This document shows, one piece after another, positions 10,971 to 17,830 of a DNA stretch of 64,000 nt. Both the position numbers and the translations under genes were made by a program. The notes beneath the pieces were generated by a model. That model made no database searches. It worked only from the letters and a program-made list of their open reading frames with translations, and was not told where the DNA came from. Location: positions 1 to 64,000 of the forward strand of contig NZ_FXTL01000017.1 of NCBI RefSeq assembly GCF_900182665.1. Direction: 5' to 3'. Each line of letters starts with the position of its first letter. Position 1 is the first letter of the stretch. The DNA comes from Propioniciclava tarda. GTDB lineage: Bacteria > Actinomycetota > Actinomycetes > Propionibacteriales > Propionibacteriaceae.

Positions 10971-12242
10971 GTGTCCACCCTCACAAGCGCGCTCCGCGGC
11001 GTCGGGACGATCCTGGCCGACGGGTTCCGCGTGCTGCTCGCTCATTGGCCGCAGCTGGTCGGGCTCTTCCTGGCCGGCTGGGCCGCCCGCATGGCGGCGC
11101 TGTGGCTTGTCGTCCTGGTGTCGGACGTCAGCCCGACGGTGGCGATCTTCCTGCTGCCGCTCGCGCCGATGGCCACGCTCACCTCGCTGGTGCTGATGGT
11201 CAGGGTGACGTCGGAGTCGCTGCCGGCCTTCCGCGATCTCTTCACGGGGGTGTCACCCCGCGAGCGGTGGCGCAGCAACCTCGCCGCGACGGCCCAGGTG
11301 CTGGTGCCGTTCCTCGCCGTCTACGCCTCCCAGGGCCTACTGGCCGACGACGCCCGCGCGTTCATCTACGACGCCACCGCCGACGAATGGATGAACGCGC
11401 CACTGGGGTCCTACGACTTCGGACGTGCCGCTGACTACGCGTCAGGGCCCGCGCTCCTCGCGCTGATCGTGGTCGTGCTGATCCTGCGCAAGGTGATCAT
11501 GCTGGCCGAGTTGGGCAAGAAGGCAGTCATCTGGTCGTTCATCGCCACCTACCTTGAGGTGCTGTGGCTGGTCACCCTCGTGCATGCGCTCACCAACCAG
11601 ATCGAGGCCATCAGCGCCTGGATCACGTCCCGTCGCCTCATCTCCGGGTTCCTGGACTGGTGGAACGCCTTCCTGGCCGCCCTGCCGCACATCGGTGGAC
11701 GCACCTTCGTCGAGTTCGTCGGCGGCATCGTGAGCAGCATGGGCGATCTCGTGGTCGTGCCCGTGGCGTGGCTGGCCATCGGGGCCGCCGTCTACGGCGC
11801 GAAGCTCGCCGGACGCCGCGAGTTCGAGACCCCGGAACAGGTCACGGAGCGGCTCAACCACATCCCGAGCCCGGTGCGTCGGGTCGTGGCGCATGCTGTC
11901 GAGCCGGTCACGAGCCCGATCAAGGATACGGTCACGGCCATCGGCAAGGTGGCGAGCGCCGGCACGATCCCCATGGTGCTGTTTTGCCTGGTCTTCGTGA
12001 TCGCGGCGCAGGTCAAGGTCGCGGTGGCCTGGGTGTTCCGCACCGCCGTCGGCCCGCGAGACCCGTGGATCCTCTACTCCCTCGCGCCCTACTCGACGAT
12101 GTTCCAGCGGCTCTTCTACTTCGTCATCGCCCTGTCCTTGCTGGCCGCGGCGGTCAACGCCGTCGTCCTGGGGCAGCGGGCGACGGCGGACGCCGCCCCG
12201 GAGAGCCAGCAGGCTCAGGTGCCCACGCCCAGCAGCGCGTAG
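10971..12242 (+). CDS. Polytopic membrane protein, unknown function
   Basis: Integral membrane protein of 423 aa with roughly seven to eight hydrophobic spans (about residues 20-45, 48-75, 100-120, 155-175, 180-205, 250-285, 345-375, 385-410). Cytoplasmic loops are charged (e.g. PEQVTERLNHIPSPVRRVV). I do not recognise a characterised family. GTG was chosen because it lies directly behind a leaderless -10; the upstream extension is low-complexity and has no start signal. The last 28 bp overlap the end of the convergent single-span protein gene. The three convergent genes also encode membrane proteins, so a shared envelope role is possible but unproven. Confidence 0.75.
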   Translation: MSTLTSALRGVGTILADGFRVLLAHWPQLVGLFLAGWAARMAALWLVVLVSDVSPTVAIFLLPLAPMATLTSLVLMVRVTSESLPAFRDLFTGVSPRERWRSNLAATAQVLVPFLAVYASQGLLADDARAFIYDATADEWMNAPLGSYDFGRAADYASGPALLALIVVVLILRKVIMLAELGKKAVIWSFIATYLEVLWLVTLVHALTNQIEAISAWITSRRLISGFLDWWNAFLAALPHIGGRTFVEFVGGIVSSMGDLVVVPVAWLAIGAAVYGAKLAGRREFETPEQVTERLNHIPSPVRRVVAHAVEPVTSPIKDTVTAIGKVASAGTIPMVLFCLVFVIAAQVKVAVAWVFRTAVGPRDPWILYSLAPYSTMFQRLFYFVIALSLLAAAVNAVVLGQRATADAAPESQQAQVPTPSSA

Positions 12243-12886
12243 TCCGGCGGGTCCCACTGCACGCGGACCTGCGTCGGCTTCACGCCCTCGGGCAGCGCGA
12301 TCGACTCCACCACCCGCCACGTGGCGGGTCGTTCCCTCTCTGAGGTCTTGATGACGTCATGCACGGCGTCGATGCTCGGACCGGGGGCATCCCTCGGCAC
12401 GCAGCTCAGGCTGAAGCCGGGCATGGCGCCGGGGAGATCGACCGTGCCGCTGCCGCGTCCGTACATCGTGCCGTCGGGTCCAAGGAGAAAGACCTTGCAG
12501 CCCTCCATGAGCACGTCGGGAGCTGCGGAGAACTCCAGCTCGATGCGGTACAGGATCGCCCCCGGGGCAGCCTTGCGGCCGTCCTCGGACTCGGCCGTCC
12601 GGACGCTCACCACGGTCAGCGTCGCCTGTCGATGGCCCTTGAGCTTGGCCTGGTAGGCCCAGTCCTGGTTGAAGGTGAGCGTCGTGCCCGCGGTGACCTG
12701 GGGACGCGTGTAATTCCAGGGCAAGTACAGCCGGGCGAACCGGAAGCCACTGGCCGCCAGGGCCAGCGCGAGCAAGGGCGCCAGCAGCAACAGCCAGAGT
12801 TTGTTGCGGTCCCACCACCGCCTGTCTGCTGTCGCATGCCGCGGGGTGGCCGGCTCGTCGGCCACGGAGGGGGCGTCGGCGTCCAT
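12215..12886 (-). CDS. Single-span membrane protein with extracytoplasmic beta domain (cluster gene 3)
   Basis: Protein of 223 aa: a 37-residue charged N-terminus, one TM helix (about 38-60), then an exported beta-rich domain with Cys pairs (MEGCKVFLLG and SLSCVPRD) that may form a disulfide. It is the last of three consecutive genes with the same architecture. The ATG has a GGGAAG ribosome-binding site and begins 1 nt after the preceding stop. No named domain is recognised. The domain plan resembles DUF4352-type Ig-like envelope proteins, but similarity is weak by eye. Confidence 0.75.
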   Translation of the reverse strand: MDADAPSVADEPATPRHATADRRWWDRNKLWLLLLAPLLALALAASGFRFARLYLPWNYTRPQVTAGTTLTFNQDWAYQAKLKGHRQATLTVVSVRTAESEDGRKAAPGAILYRIELEFSAAPDVLMEGCKVFLLGPDGTMYGRGSGTVDLPGAMPGFSLSCVPRDAPGPSIDAVHDVIKTSERERPATWRVVESIALPEGVKPTQVRVQWDPPDYALLGVGT

Positions 12887-12887
12887 G

Positions 12888-13484
12888 TCACTTCCCCTTG
12901 ACGGTCGGCTTGGCGAGCAGGATCGGGGTGGTTCGGCCGGCCAGCTCGGCGGCAGCGTCCGCGCTGATGCCGAGGTCGATCTCCGCGTACTCCGACTCAC
13001 CCGGTCCGACGATGTCTCGATTCGCAGCGGGCAGCCTGAGCCGCGAGCCCGCCAGCGCGTCAGGCGTGATTTCGACGGGCAGCATGCAGGTCAGAGTCAG
13101 TCCGGGCTGGGCCGGTCCGCAGACCTCGCGCACGGGAGGCCTGCCCCCGAACTCGCGGCCGTCGGAGGCCACGATGCGCAGGTCATCGCTCGCCGGGTAG
13201 AGCGGTTCGCCCGAGGCGGTGACGTCGACGGTGAGGACCAGGAACAGTCCCCCCGTGACCGCGGTGTCCAGCTGTGTTCCGACGATGGGGCTGGCATCCA
13301 CCTTCGTCACCGCGAACGTGCCGGTGCGCATCGTGACTGGGACGCCGAGGGCGGCGGTGTGGACGAACGGCAGGTTGGCGACCTCGTCGGCCTTCGGCAG
13401 GCGGGCGGTGATCACGTTGCCGACCGCGAGCGCCGCCACGATCAGCAGGATCGTGAGCAATGTCTCGCGGGACGCGCGGATCAT
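12888..13484 (-). CDS. Single-span membrane protein with Ig-like domain (cluster gene 2)
   Basis: Protein of 198 aa with an N-terminal TM helix (about 8-27) acting as a signal anchor, then an exported beta domain. The strand GTFAVTKVDASPIVG followed by GGLFLVLTVDVTASGEPLYP is the pattern of DUF4352/telokin-like domains. Two Cys (REVCGP, LTCMLP) could be disulfide-bonded. The ATG overlaps the upstream gene's stop (ATGA), so translation is coupled. Function is unknown. Confidence 0.75.
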   Translation of the reverse strand: MIRASRETLLTILLIVAALAVGNVITARLPKADEVANLPFVHTAALGVPVTMRTGTFAVTKVDASPIVGTQLDTAVTGGLFLVLTVDVTASGEPLYPASDDLRIVASDGREFGGRPPVREVCGPAQPGLTLTCMLPVEITPDALAGSRLRLPAANRDIVGPGESEYAEIDLGISADAAAELAGRTTPILLAKPTVKGK

Positions 13485-14179
13485 GGCCGGTCCAACTGGG
13501 TGATCGGGAGGTGGACGACAGCGATCGGGTCAGGATCGAGCCAGTAGAACGACCCGTCCAGCGTCGACTGCCGCCACGAGCGCTGGTCCACGCGTAGTTG
13601 AGCCGTGGGCGGGATGGGGGCTGACGAGCGCTGTTCCCAGACGCACACCACCTCGGTGGTCATCGACGGCTGAGCCTGCCCGGCGATCTTGCCGTCGGAC
13701 AGGCGGTAGACGGTCGGCTGGATCGCCTTCTGGTCGAGGCCGGGCGCGGACAGCGTGATCACTTCCCGGAGCTGGTTGGCCCACTGTGGTTCGGTGCCGC
13801 TGGCCTTGATGGCGGCGACCACCACGAGGTACCGCTTGCCCTGGGCTGGGTAGATGGCGGGCTTGATCCCGTCGGTGGAGTAGGCCCGCAGCAGGGTCAC
13901 CTCGAAGGGACCGGTCGCCAGCGGCGTCCCGGCTTCGACGGTGGGAACGTCCTTGTCGACGGCTTCGACGGTGTCCCAGCCGCCGACCAGGCCTGCGACG
14001 ATGATCGCGAGGGCGGCCACCACGATGCCGATGGTCTTGGGGCTGACGACGTCCGAGACGAGGTCGTAGGCCTTCTTGACCCGCTCCAGCGGGGTGGACT
14101 CGGGTGCCTCGCCCTCGGCCAACGGCGCACGCGTGGCTCCCGAGGGGGTCTCGGGTGTACCGGGGGTCGGGTGGGTCAC
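13481..14179 (-). CDS. Single-span membrane protein (cluster gene 1)
   Basis: Protein of 232 aa with a cytoplasmic Pro/Thr-rich 30-residue N-terminus, a short amphipathic segment, one TM helix (about 50-70), and an exported beta-rich domain (PFEVTLLRAYSTDG, YLVVVAAIKASG). The arrangement matches the two following genes, and together they look like a divergent paralogue array. GTG start. The small leaderless ORF (14187-14399) ends 7 bp upstream on the same strand and is probably the first gene of the operon. Confidence 0.75.
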   Translation of the reverse strand: MTHPTPGTPETPSGATRAPLAEGEAPESTPLERVKKAYDLVSDVVSPKTIGIVVAALAIIVAGLVGGWDTVEAVDKDVPTVEAGTPLATGPFEVTLLRAYSTDGIKPAIYPAQGKRYLVVVAAIKASGTEPQWANQLREVITLSAPGLDQKAIQPTVYRLSDGKIAGQAQPSMTTEVVCVWEQRSSAPIPPTAQLRVDQRSWRQSTLDGSFYWLDPDPIAVVHLPITQLDRP

Positions 14180-14186
14180 GCCCGGA

Positions 14187-14399
14187 TCATAACGTCGCAG
14201 GCGGCTGCCGGAGCCGGCGCCCGGACGCCCGCGCCACGACGTAGGCGAGGGCGCGGGCGGTGTCGAGCGGGTTGTCTGGTCGGATGGGCTCGGCCTCGGC
14301 CGGACGCCGAACGCAGGCCAACCGCAGGGCCCGGCCAGGGGTCACCATGCCGGAGATCCCGTCCCTGCCGAAGCCCGGCTCGAGCTGCCTGTCCACCAC
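14187..14399 (-). CDS. Small protein, unknown, first gene of a membrane-protein operon
   Basis: Frame of 70 aa beginning GTG GTG GAC. Its only strong support is the promoter: TAGGCT on the minus strand (14406-14411) lies exactly 6 nt before the GTG. The predicted peptide is basic at the C-terminus (VVARASGRRLRQPPATL), with no TM helix or motif that I recognise. It is followed after 7 bp by the three-gene membrane-protein cluster and is divergent from the glycosylase gene. It could be a leader peptide or a short regulatory protein. Confidence 0.5.
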   Translation of the reverse strand: MVDRQLEPGFGRDGISGMVTPGRALRLACVRRPAEAEPIRPDNPLDTARALAYVVARASGRRLRQPPATL

Positions 14400-14405
14400 G
14401 GGGGC

Positions 14406-14415
14406 AGCCTAGACT
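14406..14415. promoter_or_regulatory. Overlapping divergent -10 boxes
   Basis: The 10-mer AGCCTAGACT contains TAGACT on the plus strand (14410-14415, towards the glycosylase) and TAGGCT on the minus strand (14406-14411, towards the small ORF), sharing the TA step. RNA polymerase can occupy only one orientation at a time, which predicts mutually exclusive firing. Confidence 0.55.
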
Positions 14416-14439
14416 GACCACCCACGAAAGGGGGCGCGC

Positions 14440-15270
14440 ATGCCTGAGGGCCACGTCACGCACCGGCTGGCCCGCACGCTGACCGCGGATTTCGGGGGGC
14501 GTCCGGTGCGGGTGAGCTCACCTCAGGGACGCTTCGCCGACGCCGCGGTCCTGCTGGACGGGACCGTCCTCGAGGGCGCCGAGGCCGTCGGCAAGCATCT
14601 GTTCGTCCGTTTCGAGGGCGACCGCATCGTCTGGATCCACCTCGGCCTGATCGGCAAGCTGCAGATCGGCCCCGACGACGTCCCGGTGAGCCCGGAGACC
14701 CTCCGGCTGCGGATCGCCGCCGGCGGCGTCCGGGCCGATCTGCGCGGACCGCAATGGTGCCGGCTGATCACGTCCGCCGAGATGGACGCCGTGCTGGCGG
14801 CCTCCGGGCCGGACCCCCTCCGCGCGGACGCCGACGCCGAGCGAGCCTGGGCGAAGGTCCACCGGTCAAAGAAGGCGATCGGCGCGCTGATGATGGACCA
14901 GTCGATCTTCGCCGGAGTCGGCAACATCTATCGGGCCGAGCTGCTGTTTCGGCATCGCATCTACCCCGAGGTGCCCGGCCAGCACATCGCCCGCGACACC
15001 TTCGACTCGCTGTGGGCCGACCTCGTCGAACTGATGCCCCTCGGCGTCCGGGATGCTCGCATCGACACCGTGGAGGAGCCGCACACCCCCGAGGCCACCG
15101 GCCGGGCCCCGCGCGTCGACCGCCACGGGGGAGAGGTGTACGTCTACCGCCGGGCCGGTGATCCGTGCCTGGTCTGCGGCACCCCGGTCGCCCGAGCGGC
15201 CTTCCACGGCCGCAACCTCTACTGGTGCCCGGCCTGCCAGCCGGAGGGCTCGCGCGGGGGCCCGCGGTGA
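14440..15270 (+). CDS. Fpg/Nei-family DNA glycosylase-AP lyase
   Basis: Base-excision repair enzyme of 276 aa that removes oxidised bases and nicks the abasic site. The N-terminal MPEGH provides catalytic Pro2 and Glu3 and, with HRLA following, matches the actinobacterial Nei1-like group (M. tuberculosis Rv2464c) rather than MutM. The helix-two-turn-helix (QSIFAGVGNIYRAE, about 154-170) and a C-terminal zinc finger (CLVC...CPAC) are intact. An AAAGGGGG ribosome-binding site precedes the ATG. The stop overlaps the next gene's GTG. Confidence 0.92.
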   Translation: MPEGHVTHRLARTLTADFGGRPVRVSSPQGRFADAAVLLDGTVLEGAEAVGKHLFVRFEGDRIVWIHLGLIGKLQIGPDDVPVSPETLRLRIAAGGVRADLRGPQWCRLITSAEMDAVLAASGPDPLRADADAERAWAKVHRSKKAIGALMMDQSIFAGVGNIYRAELLFRHRIYPEVPGQHIARDTFDSLWADLVELMPLGVRDARIDTVEEPHTPEATGRAPRVDRHGGEVYVYRRAGDPCLVCGTPVARAAFHGRNLYWCPACQPEGSRGGPR

Positions 15271-16748
15271 GCGCTCAGCCGCCGACGGTGCGGTGGGGCC
15301 CGGACCTCGCGCTGGAGATCTCGGACGCCGCGGGCGCCGGTCTGGCGACACTCAGGTTTGCGGTGCCAGGGACGCCCGTCGCGGAGTGGGAGCCCGATGA
15401 CGAGGAGATCGCGCTGCTCCGGGCAGAGGGCCTGCTGTCTCGCGTCCGGATGGTTCGAGAGCCCGGGTCCGTCTCGGTCTCGCTGACCGTGGACAACACG
15501 TCCGATGCACCCGTCGAGTTGCCCTTCCTGGGCTTCGCCGTGAGCGTCGAGCCCGGCTGGTCCGGCTGGACGTGGGGGACCGAGCTGGAGGGCTTCGTCG
15601 TGGTCGCGTCCACCCGCGGCCCGGGAGCCTGCGTCCTCGTTCGGCTCAAGCGGGGCTTCCTGCGGCCCGTCGCGCAGGACACGTGCTTCGTCGCGGAGGC
15701 GTCCGGCTCGCTCCTCGAACCAGCGCCCGCGGACCGCTCGGCCTTCCTGCTGAGCCCGCCGGGGGCGCTCCTCGGGGCGCATCGGCGTCACGAGGTCCTG
15801 CTGGAAATCAGCATCGTTGACGATTTGGACGCCGTGGCGGCGTCCCTTCCCCCGTGGCTGCCGGAGACGATCGCCCAGGTCGGCGATGACATCACGGTGG
15901 CGCTGCCGGACGAGGCCATGGTCGGCGGGGACGGCGTCTCTGTCAGCGTCGTGGACACCGTGTCCGTCGTGACGCTGCGCAGCCCGGGTCATCGCGAGCT
16001 CGTCATTCACGGTCCGCGGGGGAGTCGTGTGCTGCCGCTGGACGCGGCTCCGCCCCTGGAGGACGTCGTTGCCGATCTCGTCGGACAGTTGCTGACGCGG
16101 CGTCCCCAGCGGCTGGGTGAGGCCGCCGGGTTCGTCGTCGCCGACGCGCTCGCTCGGCGCCTGGCGCCGGATCCGGAGCGGGCCTTCGACTGGCTGGACG
16201 CCGTGGACTGGCTCGACCGCGACACGCTGCTGGGGGACGCGACGGCCGGCCTCGCGGCGTCCCTGCAAGGGGAAACGCTGCAGGTGCAGGCGACCTGGAA
16301 CCTACTCGGTCGGCGCGCGGTGACGCCCGGCTACGGGCTCGTCGTGATGCGGCTTTGGCTCGCAAGCCTCGCCGCATCGGGGACGCCTCCGCCCGAGGCC
16401 CTGGCCCTGCTGTCACGCCCGGCTGCCGACGAGGCGTCCGCGCTGGAGCTCTCCCTGCTCGGCTACCGGGGGGCAGACGTGGCGACAGGCGGCGTCCAGG
16501 GCCTCATCGCGCTGCTCGGCGGAACCCTGCCGGGGCGTCCGATCGGGCTCTCGGCGTCCCGCGCGGCTGTCGCGGCGTCGGTATTGAGGCTCTGCCCCGA
16601 GTCCTGGGAGGTGAGCGCGCTGGCCGCGTTGACGGCGGCCAAGACCGAACGCCTCCTGCTGGCCGACTACGCCGGATGCGCCGAGGACGGCGCGGCCATG
16701 GTCGGCCTGGACGGACTCGCCTGGCTGCTGATGGGCCACTTGGACTGA
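15267..16748 (+). CDS. Conserved hypothetical, beta N-half and helical C-half
   Basis: Protein of 493 aa, no signal peptide or TM helix. Residues 1 to about 230 are strand-rich, with paired valine segments (e.g. SVSVSLTVDNTSDAPVELPFLGFAVS); residues about 260-493 are Ala/Leu-rich and probably helical repeats. The GTG overlaps the glycosylase stop (GTGA), and the upstream part of the long open frame reads antisense-like sequence. No family is recognised. Coupling to a repair gene suggests co-expression but not function. Confidence 0.7.
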   Translation: MSAQPPTVRWGPDLALEISDAAGAGLATLRFAVPGTPVAEWEPDDEEIALLRAEGLLSRVRMVREPGSVSVSLTVDNTSDAPVELPFLGFAVSVEPGWSGWTWGTELEGFVVVASTRGPGACVLVRLKRGFLRPVAQDTCFVAEASGSLLEPAPADRSAFLLSPPGALLGAHRRHEVLLEISIVDDLDAVAASLPPWLPETIAQVGDDITVALPDEAMVGGDGVSVSVVDTVSVVTLRSPGHRELVIHGPRGSRVLPLDAAPPLEDVVADLVGQLLTRRPQRLGEAAGFVVADALARRLAPDPERAFDWLDAVDWLDRDTLLGDATAGLAASLQGETLQVQATWNLLGRRAVTPGYGLVVMRLWLASLAASGTPPPEALALLSRPAADEASALELSLLGYRGADVATGGVQGLIALLGGTLPGRPIGLSASRAAVAASVLRLCPESWEVSALAALTAAKTERLLLADYAGCAEDGAAMVGLDGLAWLLMGHLD

Positions 16749-16753
16749 GGGAG

Positions 16754-16769
16754 TGCCCGGCTGCGGGCA
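16754..16769 (+). terminator. Small hairpin after hypothetical gene
   Basis: TGCCCG-GCTG-CGGGCA, 6-bp stem with a tetraloop, 6 bp past the stop, extended by GAGGG/CCTC after a 2-nt internal loop. No T-tract. Confidence 0.45.
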
Positions 16770-16802
16770 GCCCTCAAATGGGCATCTGCGGGTCGCTGCC
16801 CC

Positions 16803-16808
16803 TAGGAT
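16803..16808 (+). promoter_or_regulatory. -10 box of tRNA-Pro promoter
   Basis: TAGGAT, 13 nt before the first base of the mature tRNA. Confidence 0.5.
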
Positions 16809-16821
16809 CACCTGCGTTGAC

Positions 16822-16897
16822 CGGGGCGTAGCGTAGCGGCCAGCGCGCTGCTTTTGGGTGGCAGAGATCGCGGGTTCGAGTCCCGCCGCCCCGACCA
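16822..16897 (+). tRNA. tRNA-Pro(UGG)
   Basis: Complete 76-nt cloverleaf with encoded CCA. Acceptor arms are CGGGGCG/CGCCCCG, and the 5' C with discriminator A is typical of bacterial tRNA-Pro. The anticodon stem is CTGCT/GGCAG and the loop TTTGGGT gives anticodon TGG. The T arm is GCGGG TTCGAGT CCCGC. It decodes CCA and, through wobble, other Pro codons. Confidence 0.95.
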
Positions 16898-16938
16898 CGT
16901 GGCCCGTTCTGTCAGAGGGCCCATCTACCGTCGATGGC

Positions 16939-17703
16939 GTGAGGCGCCCCACATACTCTCGTGATGACCTGCTGGCCGCGCTGCTCGGCGCGAGATCGTT
17001 GAAGGACGTGTTGATCGCCTTGGGTTTGAAGGTGAACGCGGGTCAGTATCGACGGGTCCATGGGTTGCTGGAGTCTGAAGGGATCCCGATGCCGGAGTTT
17101 CCGGCGCGCTACAACACCGAGGCCGCCCGCAGGGCGAACCTGATCTCGGATGAGGACTTCTTCCGCAGTGGAGTGTTCCGGGATGGCTCCAAGATTCGTC
17201 GACGTCTACTTCGCCTGGGGTGGGATCACCACTGTTCTGTCTGTGGTCTGGCGCCCGAGTGGAATGGCCGGCCGCTCGTCTTGCAGGTCGACCACATCAA
17301 CGGCAATCGGACCGACAATATGCTCGAGAACCTGAGGCTGGTCTGTCCGAACTGTCATGCACAGTCCGAGACCTTTGGCAGGCACAACGCACACCGCTAT
17401 CGGTACTGCGAGCTCTGCGGGGTGAGGGTCACGCCCCGGGCACAGGTCTGCCGTCAATGTTCCGCGTCGCGACGGCGAGGGACGCCGAGTGGCCGCTCCA
17501 AGGTGGCGTGGCCCGACCCAGAGCAACTGCGTCAACGCGTTGCGACGGTCGGTGCCAGTGCCGTTGCGCGTGACCTGGGCGTGAGCGAGACCGCGGTGCG
17601 CCGGCGAGGTCGCAGGGACGACGAGCGTGCGCAGACCGCTGTGGATGGTGTTGCTGGTGGGTCCACGGGCCCTGAATGTGATCAGCCCGAGTCGTTCGGC
17701 TAG
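16939..17703 (+). CDS. HNH endonuclease, probable mobile insertion between tRNA genes
   Basis: Protein of 254 aa. The core is a phage/selfish-type HNH nuclease: CSVC, then VDHINGNRTDNMLENLRLVCPNCHAQSETF in pieces (DHINGN, NLRLVCPNCH). A second zinc knuckle (CELC...CRQC) follows, and a C-terminal helix-turn-helix-like segment (SAVARDLGVSETAVRRR) may bind DNA. GTG at 16939 was chosen because the longer frame starts inside tRNA-Pro. It sits between tRNA-Pro and tRNA-Gly and is visibly less GC-biased at third codon positions. It carries only one GGACGC word in 765 bp, against about 8 per kb in sampled genes. The stop codon TAG is shared with the -10 of the next tRNA. Confidence 0.85.
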   Translation: MRRPTYSRDDLLAALLGARSLKDVLIALGLKVNAGQYRRVHGLLESEGIPMPEFPARYNTEAARRANLISDEDFFRSGVFRDGSKIRRRLLRLGWDHHCSVCGLAPEWNGRPLVLQVDHINGNRTDNMLENLRLVCPNCHAQSETFGRHNAHRYRYCELCGVRVTPRAQVCRQCSASRRRGTPSGRSKVAWPDPEQLRQRVATVGASAVARDLGVSETAVRRRGRRDDERAQTAVDGVAGGSTGPECDQPESFG

Positions 17704-17706
17704 GCT
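17701..17706 (+). promoter_or_regulatory. -10 box of tRNA-Gly promoter, overlapping HNH stop codon
   Basis: TAGGCT, 15 nt before the mature tRNA 5' end. Its first three bases are the stop codon of the HNH gene. Confidence 0.5.
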
Positions 17707-17721
17707 AAGCCGGCGTCGCAC

Positions 17722-17795
17722 GCGGATGTAGCTCAATGGTAGAGCCCCAGTCTTCCAAACTGGCTACGCGGGTTCGATTCCCGTCATCCGCTCCA
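17722..17795 (+). tRNA. tRNA-Gly(UCC)
   Basis: Complete 74-nt cloverleaf with encoded CCA. Acceptor arms GCGGATG/CATCCGC, D arm GCTC-AATGGTA-GAGC, anticodon stem CCAGT/ACTGG with loop CTTCCAA (anticodon TCC), T arm GCGGG/CCCGT with one G-T pair, discriminator T. It lies 35 bp upstream of tig and may be co-transcribed with it. Confidence 0.95.
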
Positions 17796-17830
17796 CTGCC
17801 GTCCACCATCGATACCCAGGAGTGCCTCAA

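Noticed and set aside
16858-16938. HNH gene starting inside tRNA-Pro
   Set aside because: The frame is open by chance through the tRNA; GTG at 16939 lies beyond it and begins the conserved N-terminus.
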